Assembly: GCA_000310025.1 (NCBI GenBank)
Contig: FN649732.1
Coordinates: 1,217,390-1,281,389, forward strand
Length of the DNA stretch: 64,000 bases
Origin: Ectocarpus siliculosus
Lineage: Eukaryota > Sar > Phaeophyceae > Ectocarpales > Ectocarpaceae
Reading direction: 5' to 3'
The position numbers and the translations under genes are program-made. Position 1 is the stretch's first letter; each line of letters starts with the position of its first letter. Below the pieces are notes generated by a model that was given only the letters and a program-made list of their open reading frames with translations, was not told the DNA's origin and did no database searches. Positions 56,901 to 64,000 of the stretch are shown piece by piece.

Positions 56901-59900
56901 ACCATGATTGAATCCTTCCGTTGTTTCGTTCGTAGAATCCGACCCAACTCAGCGAAGAGTCTTGCAGTATATGAAGCAGTACAGTATACAATACACGGTT
57001 CGACGGAGATGTTGGCGATGGAAAGAGGATCGCTCAACTATCCCGGCGATGAACTGCTCGCTGTGGCCTGGGGTGCAGCTCGTCAGCCTCACCAGAGAAG
57101 GCGAGACCGCTCACCAGGGGGTGCATGGCCGCCGACCGTACCGGTATGATCCACACTTGATCGATCGTTCACCTCCACACGTGTCACACTGCATGCCAAA
57201 TTGGTCTATATTCCCCCTCAACATGTCTTCCTGCATACCTTTTCTTGTTTCGATTTCAACACATCTTTGTTTTCTCGTTAGCTCCGACATGTTCCAGAAC
57301 CTCAAAACACGACATGCCGTTCGTTGTAGTCGGTCATGGTTCGCTAATTCCCGTGACCGCCACCACCCCACCCACGATGACCGAGAGCCTTTTTCTAATG
57401 CTCCTTACCGTTAAAGTTGAAAGCCCAGTAGTTGGACTGTCCGTATGACGTATCCTGAACAACAAGCAGAGGGAGTCCATACAGCGCACGCGGTACATAG
57501 CACGAGCGGGGAACAGATTAGCAGCACCAACAGCAGGCAAATGTCCAGACCAAAACATACGCTTCCTTACAGTCGAAGATGGGCACCAACAAAATGCAAC
57601 CAAAGCAACAACCGCAGAAACAACTACCACGTTTTTGTGGTGGTTTTTACCAATCGTTTGCTTTACAACCTTGGAGTGTCGACGTCCGTCGCCGCGGAGA
57701 TGCCGAATCATGATGCTCATCGCAAGAGCAGCGTCAGTGATCGGGGCTGTTGCAGCACAAGACCCACGCCTCACAAAACGCCGCAAGACCCATCTTGAAG
57801 CAGCGAAAAACACACCACACCAACAACAAACGGGAGGGTACACCTTTGCATTTCCTCGGCTCATTGTTACAGAGAGCAATCCGACGCACAGCGCCAAAAG
57901 GCCTTGATGGGTCCATACGCTTAAGAAGGGGGGTGATTGCAGGGAGAGCACCGGCGGCCCACGGCTTGCGCATTCCTTGATGCAATCATCACCACGCGCG
58001 TTTGCAAAACCAAAAGGTGGGGGTACGTAGACAGGGGGGCTTGCTTCCGAGTCGTCGGCCAACCTTGAGGTGCTCGTTGGTTGGGCTGTCGGGGTCGGAA
58101 TGAACCAGGCCTCCGAAAAGCTGCACTCCGAGCACGCAGAAGGTGAACCCGCAGACGAAGAGCAGCATCATGAACTGAAACGCCTCCGGTGCTTCGAGAC
58201 AAGTGTCGGGTGGGCGGAGAGAGGAAGGGGGTTGCAGGTTGTACGAAGAAGAGATGGGGACGGGGTAGGGGTAGCAGGTGTCATCGGAGTGATGCCAACG
58301 AGGAATGAAATCGCCATAAGCGAGCATCCGATTTTGTGCCAGCACATGGCAATGTCTACGAGCATCACCTCGGGTACATGTAACTGTTATCGTCACCAAT
58401 AACATCTCGCGGGAAGCCGCGCATGTACCAAACTCCGCAACTCGTTCATAAATACACATACCATTCCAAACTCTCGAGAAACGATACGTGCGGAATGCCA
58501 TGCCAACGCTCTGAGTGAAAGCGAAGTGTCAAGTCTGGGAATAAAAACGTCGCAAGACGGCCTGAACAAATCGTACCAAGGTGCTTGAATGTCATTTTGG
58601 TGACTCAAATGCTTGTGTATTTTTCTTCCGTAGCCCAACACGGCAACTAGGAGACTCAGTCTTAGCGATCCAGATGAGGAGTAACGTACCGATGTTGCCG
58701 AACGTAGTCATGACGATCCTCATCTCAGGCACAGCCACCATCAGGCGGGCGACTCGCAGCAGTCGGAAGGTGACGAAGTAGACCACCACGTTTTGTAGGT
58801 TGAGAGTCGTAGAGATGGTCGTGGTCTTGAGCAGCTGTTGGTGTTGTGGTGTTGTGGTGCAGTGAAAGATTGGCAACACGGCGAACATGCAGCACATAAA
58901 CTTTCGTCGCTTCAACATATCTTGCTACTGCGCAAGAGAAACACGTGTTCCTTCAAGCGCCCCTCATCTCACCCGTGTAACAACTTGTAATAATATCACA
59001 ATAGAGGTTGAAGAACACCAAAACAAACACCACAATCAAATATTTCAACAATAACCCGCCCATGCTAAATGAAACCCGCATCCGACTGTCCTACTAAGCG
59101 CTCTTCACACGTCGAAACGCCACCCACGTACAATATCTTGTATTATTTTCGATCTCTGGAGAGAAGGGCAAAACTGCCGCTAACTCACGAGTTCAGTGAA
59201 AACACCTCCGAGGGTGATGACCCCGTCGAACCGGTTGCGATTCTTGGACCAGTATCCTATTTCATCAACGCATCCCCAAAAGAACGAACGCCCATGCAGC
59301 GCGGCACAAGGGAGAAGAATTGGCAGGCATGTACAACCGGTGGGGCTGGTAGTTGGACCGCGGTCGCGCCGGTAACTGTGGATTCCGTTCGTACGAAAGT
59401 GTCCTCGCACAGGCCGTCCATGCCATCTGCGTTAGGATTCCAGGTTCTTCATGCGATGCAACACGAGTGCAGCATTGTCTGGGAAGAAATATTGGTCAGG
59501 CTTTATTCTAACCATGTATCGTACGCCGTCCCACGGGCAAAACAAAACATGCTTTGTATGGGCCGTGTACGGGGACTTCCTACCAAACGCCGGGACCGTC
59601 ACGGCGAAGCCCTTAGCACCCAGCGCGACACAACGCATACCCAAGCAGTTTCCCTTCGTATCTTGAAAAACAAGAAACCTCATCACCATCAACCATCGAT
59701 AGAATGGCGACTTAGTAGCTCACCGTTCCAGCCAAACACGAGAATCTTGAGGGTCATTTCCACCACGTACACCCAGCCGAGCAGAGAGTTGAGTCCGTGA
59801 TCCGTCCCCTCCGCTTGTAGCCAGGCGTTCTGGTTCTCCAACATAAATAGAAAAAACCGCAAGGTAGAAAGAACAAGAGGAAGGCCCTCGACAGTTCAGA

Positions 59901-62900
59901 ACGATTTTCATGTTGAACACGTTCCAACGACCACATTTTTATCAAAGGAGAAGTTTCGGGTGAGTCAAAGATCGCTCTCGTTGTCCTTATGTAGAGTAGA
60001 CAGAACAAGGAAACACACAGTAGCTGGAAGCCAAGAAACGAAAGAAAACAATGTTTAGTTAGGGTAGGGGTTGTCAAATGTGATAAATAGTACTCAGATT
60101 AGATTTTCCAGGTCAGTTCTGTTATAGCCTAGCCAAAACACCAGGCACAACGCTAATATTTGGAGCTGCTGTGTCAAAGAATGATATCGAGGCATTGAAC
60201 ATTTTTCAGCGCTCCGTTTGCACTTAGAAATCAGTTGGAGGGTCCATAGATAAGGGCACGCTTGACGAAAAATGCAATCGAATCATGGAGCATTTCGATC
60301 AGTCGCAGCCAAAAGCTTCACGTCGGCCAACACATGTGTGGATTTTATAGGGCCCAGTATGTCAAGGGCATCACGTAAATATGTCGTGGGGCGTTTGAGT
60401 CGACGTGAGCAGAACCTTCCTGAGACAGAACGCCACCAACATGGAATGCTGGAACCTTCACCGCTCACACTTTCGAAACGATACTCAAGAAGGACATGCA
60501 ACATAAGAAGCATATGCCAAAGAACGTTTTCAAGGTGCAAAATTTTTACTTGTAACAACTTCATCGAAGCAATGCTTTGATCCAGCCGGACTTGTGGGGT
60601 GCGACAATACCCCCTGGCAGTCGTTTCTCGTCGGTGGAGCTCGAACGGAATACAGAGGTGCCGAGTGCAAGAACAGGTTGCTGAGGGTGGGGATGACGGT
60701 TAAAACATCAGCAAGCCCCGAAAACAAGGGCAATATCGGCCATACAACATTGTAGCAGCTTACCTTTTCGGAGATGCCGCCGTCTCGTTGGACAGCCTCT
60801 CCCGAAAGTGCTTCGGCAGATTCCACCAGCAGAAGAAGGGCGTTCAGCATGAGCACCGCGTCTACGCCGTACTCGAACCACGGGTGCTTAATGATCTTGC
60901 ACAGCCGCTGCCAGAAGCTGCTGTTGTACAAATCTGAGATTGGTGTCGTCGTGGAGAAGCATGTTGCCGTGGGGCAGTTTTGGGACAGTTTTCAACAGGA
61001 AGATAACGCGCAGCGGACACGCAATTGAGTCAAGAAAATAGACCAGGTGAGAGAGACGATGGAGATTGTTGGGGGCGGTATTCAGAGTCAAGCAAAGGGA
61101 GCTAAAACTAGAACCTTCGCAGCCCGGGCGTTCAAGCTGCCGTGGGACAATGGCTAGCCTTGCGCCATTTTTCAAGCGAAACGCGGCGAGATGGCTTCAT
61201 GCCGAATATTGGAAGGACAGAAGACCCAAAAGATCCCAGGTTGCAAATATCATTTCGATTTTCATGCAATGAAACTCGTCAGCCACAGCTTCAATTGCCG
61301 GCGGGGGGGAGGCTTGACAAGAGGCCAATGGTACGCGCAGAGCGGAGCTCGAAGGGGCCGGCGTGAATGGGTGCAGCAAGTACACAATAAATTTATGTGC
61401 CTGGAGTCCACTTCAAAAATAGCGTCTTGCGCTTCATATTCTGGCGCATACCATTGCCTGTGAGTTGGATTGAGATGTGCGCAGCGATAAGTGAACTGTC
61501 ATAGAACGACGCCAGGACAAGAAAACCGCTAGAGAATCGTGGAGGGAGACGAGAAGCCCCCGTGAAGAGAGGCCTAACGGTTCACGCCACTACGACGAAA
61601 AACACACCCACATTTGTCTTCGACTCCAGCAGGCACTAATCTGCGGGGCAAGAAGCACGACAAGTCAGGCAGTTTTTCCTGCAGGTTTCAACTCCTCTGT
61701 CGCCTACTGCCCCCGTCTGTGATTACCAACTGTATAGGCATCAAGAGTAGAATCGCCTCGTTGCCTCCCACCTACACATACATTTGGTAACTTTTTGAAA
61801 GCGTAAACACGGTACCGCAAGCTCGTGTCTAGGAGATAGTTATGGATCATCGATGGATCGCTAGGCGATGGTTTTTCAAAGATGAATGAACCTTCTCCCG
61901 CATCGTTACCTGGGAGCCATGTCTCGACGAACGTCTTTGGAGAAAATTTCTCTAACCGTAACTGGAGAAGCGTGATGACAGCATGGAACTCGTTCTGCGA
62001 TTCATCACGAACCACAGCAGCAACAGCAGCAGCAGCAGCAGCAGCAGACGACCACGGCGGAGCGGGGGGTAACTGAGTACGCATGTCTTCTTCAAGAGCG
62101 CGCCTTTGGCACTGCGTCTATCGCGCGATTCATAACGGGAAGCTTCTCCCCTTTCCTCTGCATCGCTCTGATTTCTTCTATCGCGCCATTCTCCGCGCCG
62201 AGCTAATGTACAGCTGCCAGCCCTGTGTTTCCGTTCCTTACCTTGCTGATGCCACAATCTCCGTCGTCGTCCATCAACTGTCGTCCCAGAGCCCCACCAT
62301 CATTATCCACGGACGGCATCATCATCACCCCCAGCACCGCCGACGCCGCCAAAGAATCACCGCCGTGCCATCAGGCCGCGTCGATGCGCCGAAACAGCGC
62401 CGAGAACACCGAACCGTGTGTGCTGTCAATACACACATCTGTGTTTCCCCTCCCGCGAAGGCTGTATGCACTCCCTTCTTGCCGAGTTCCATGCACTCCT
62501 ATCCTTGAGAGACAGCAGAACAGCTTCCCTCGTCCACAATGACTGCGGGTGGAGCCCTTACGAATGAGCCTTCGGTGTTGTACGCAACGTCTCCTGCTGA
62601 AATTCTAGAGACGGAAAGATCGAGCAACAACGCGGTAGAGTGTTACTCTCCCTGCTTCCCAAGGGTTGCCTTTAACTTTCTCACCTGAACCAGCAGCGTT
62701 CTCTGATCGGCCGCCAGCCTGTCCAACTCCGCCGGCCCTGCTCCCAGGCATACGTTGACCTCGGTCAGGAGCTCCTCCATCACGCTGGTGCTCAATTTGC
62801 TTTCGCCGCTTGGTTTTTGCGCAATAAACACAAAGGGGATGAATACAATAGCAAAGACATGTTCTCACAAATAGTTTCGCATAGAACAAAACGCGCACCA

Positions 62901-63714
62901 CAAGACTAAGAAGGAACTTAGTGAGGGATATCTACATCATCAATAGCAAGGATAGTAATCTAACCTGCACGCAACCTGATGCGGCTCGAACAGGGTATCA
63001 CGCGAAGAAAAGAGAGCGACAATAAACAAAACGAAAGCAGGCAAGAGCTCCTTAAACTCGTCGCTCTTTCGTCCGTGTCAAAATTTCAGCCGGCCGTAGC
63101 GACTAGTCCCAACATCCGAAGGCATGTCGCAAGCGTTCCAACTGCCACAACACAGCAAGAGCCAAAGCTCTCCCGCCCTTTTCACCAAGGAAACCACAAC
63201 GCAGGGAGAGCTTTACAGTACGTCGTGTTGTGGGCCGCAACTTGGTTTGGTTGTTTTTGGGCGAATCAACCCGCACCATCGATCTGTGTAGGAGTGTTCC
63301 ATGTCATGACCGCGACGAACACCATACAGTTTTCTTCTCCAACACGCGCCGGCACATTCCCTAGAACGGTATTACCGTCGCCCATGTAATCGCAAGCTAG
63401 GGGGGGCACGAGACAAAGCGATATCAAAATACACACGCGGGTGTTCCCGTCCCCACTCACTCCGCGGCGAGACGGTCGAACGCTGCGGCGCAGTTCTTGT
63501 CCCGCATGTGCAGCATCTTATCCAGCAGCTCCTGGTGCCCGTGGGAGTACTTGTCGTACGTCGACGCCAGCAGGAAGTTCATGAGGACGAAGACGCCCAA
63601 GACCACGGCGGGGAAGAAGAGAAGGCCGGCGGCGCGGTTGCGGGTGTAGGCCGGCACCAGAACGTCCGGGAAGTTGGCGGTAGTGAGCATCACGAGCAGG
63701 TTCCAGCACGCGTC
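53994..63714 (-). CDS. Two-pore-channel (TPC)-like voltage-gated cation channel; 5' end outside the window
   Basis: Exons from the 5' side: 63714-63461, 62808-62685, 61994-61910, 60933-60764, 59829-59724, 59256-59189, 58834-58690, 58191-58064, 57454-57409, 56713-56662, 56020-55918, 55328-55244, 55142-54961 and 54303-53994. The first gives the domain I pore and S6 (LLVMLTTANFPDVLVPAY, FVLMNFLLASTYDKY). Next come a weak EF-hand-like segment (AFDRLAAD|GESKLS), NEFHAVITLLQLRLEKF, and domain II: S1 (HPWFEYGVDAVLMLNALLLL), S2-S3 (GYWSKNRNRFDGVITL), a short S4 (TFRLLRVARLMVAVPEMRIV) and S5 (LGVQLFGG). The second pore follows (YWAFNFND|MPSGMGTLFCLLVLNNW), then S6 (LVIAVVLENF) and a polar tail. TPCs conduct Ca2+ or Na+ in vacuole, endosome or plasma membranes. 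All joins agree in phase down to 55244. The next join is off by one base, so a microexon, another boundary or a sequence error lies at 55143-55243. Confidence 0.88.
62012..62048. repeat. (CAG)n-like microsatellite in a channel intron
   Basis: An imperfect AGCAGCAACAGCAGC tract lies about 20 bases upstream (- strand sense) of the exon ending at 61994. On the - strand it supplies a CTG/TTG-rich, pyrimidine-leaning stretch near the acceptor. No coding role is needed to explain it. Confidence 0.8.
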
Positions 63715-64000
63715 CTGCCTCCCAGCAAGAAGAGAAAGAGGGACAAGAGAGAGGCTTCAAGCATATCCCACATTTTGACAATATGGGCAGAAGTGGTACA
63801 TGTGCAACTTTAACTTTCTCACCACAGGGGGTCATGATCATACCCAAGTGCAACTTCCATGCCCCCAAACTACGACTTGTCAACGAGCGACAACCCACCA
63901 AAAGAGTGAGGGCTTTAGCCTTAGCCTGGCACATTGACCAGCAAGAAATGACAATAAGCTCACCAACCAGAGTGTAAGCACTCTTGAGGTCTCTTCAGCG

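Noticed and set aside
58980-59080. Hydrophobic frame (MGGLLLKYLIVVFVLVFF) in a channel intron
   Set aside because: The flanking exons already agree in phase and give the expected S2 to S4 order. The hydrophobicity reflects a T-rich intron.

Overview
The window looks like nuclear DNA of a multicellular heterokont alga, most likely a brown alga of the Ectocarpus type. This is an inference. It rests on genes split into many short exons by long GT-AG introns with CAG acceptors, roughly balanced GC, long poly-C runs, scattered retroelement debris, and the particular protein families present. No bacterial operon logic applies. All gene models below were built by hand by matching splice sites, codon phase and family motifs across exons. 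They have no transcript support.

Five protein genes can be supported. (1) The 3' part of a nucleotide-sugar (GDP-mannose-like) transporter, + strand, 117-2239. (2) A ten-exon + strand gene at 5376-11278 for a 331-residue secreted/type I membrane protein. It has a signal peptide, two Lin-12/Notch repeat (LNR) modules, a proline-rich stalk, one transmembrane helix and a tiny tail. (3) A complete copper P1B-ATPase on the - strand (40053 down to about 30558). It has six heavy-metal (HMA) domains, four of them with a CxxxC instead of a CxxC loop. (4) A complete 13-exon TruD/Pus7-type tRNA pseudouridine synthase, + strand, 42237-50949, with two GC-AG introns. (5) The 3' two thirds of a two-pore-channel-like cation channel on the - strand (63714 down to 53994), cut by the right edge of the window.

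Between genes 2 and 3 (11-30 kb) lies an accessory region. It holds a head-to-head inverted pair of broken ankyrin-repeat genes and a dead LINE whose 5' endonuclease part is inverted. It also holds a 100-N assembly gap flanked by poly-C and a GC-rich minisatellite, plus three decayed partial copies of the LNR gene, one of which has lost the LNR exons while keeping compatible splice phases. A second repeat-rich stretch (51.4-53.6 kb) holds a tRNA-derived SINE-like element, a 55-bp tandem duplication and an array of about 160-bp units.

The genes do not form a pathway. The ATPase (-) and the pseudouridine synthase (+) are divergent across 2.2 kb of non-coding DNA, and the synthase and the channel converge across the second repeat region. 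The strongest candidates for something new are the LNR membrane protein family with its local decayed copies and the CxxxC HMA domains of the copper ATPase.
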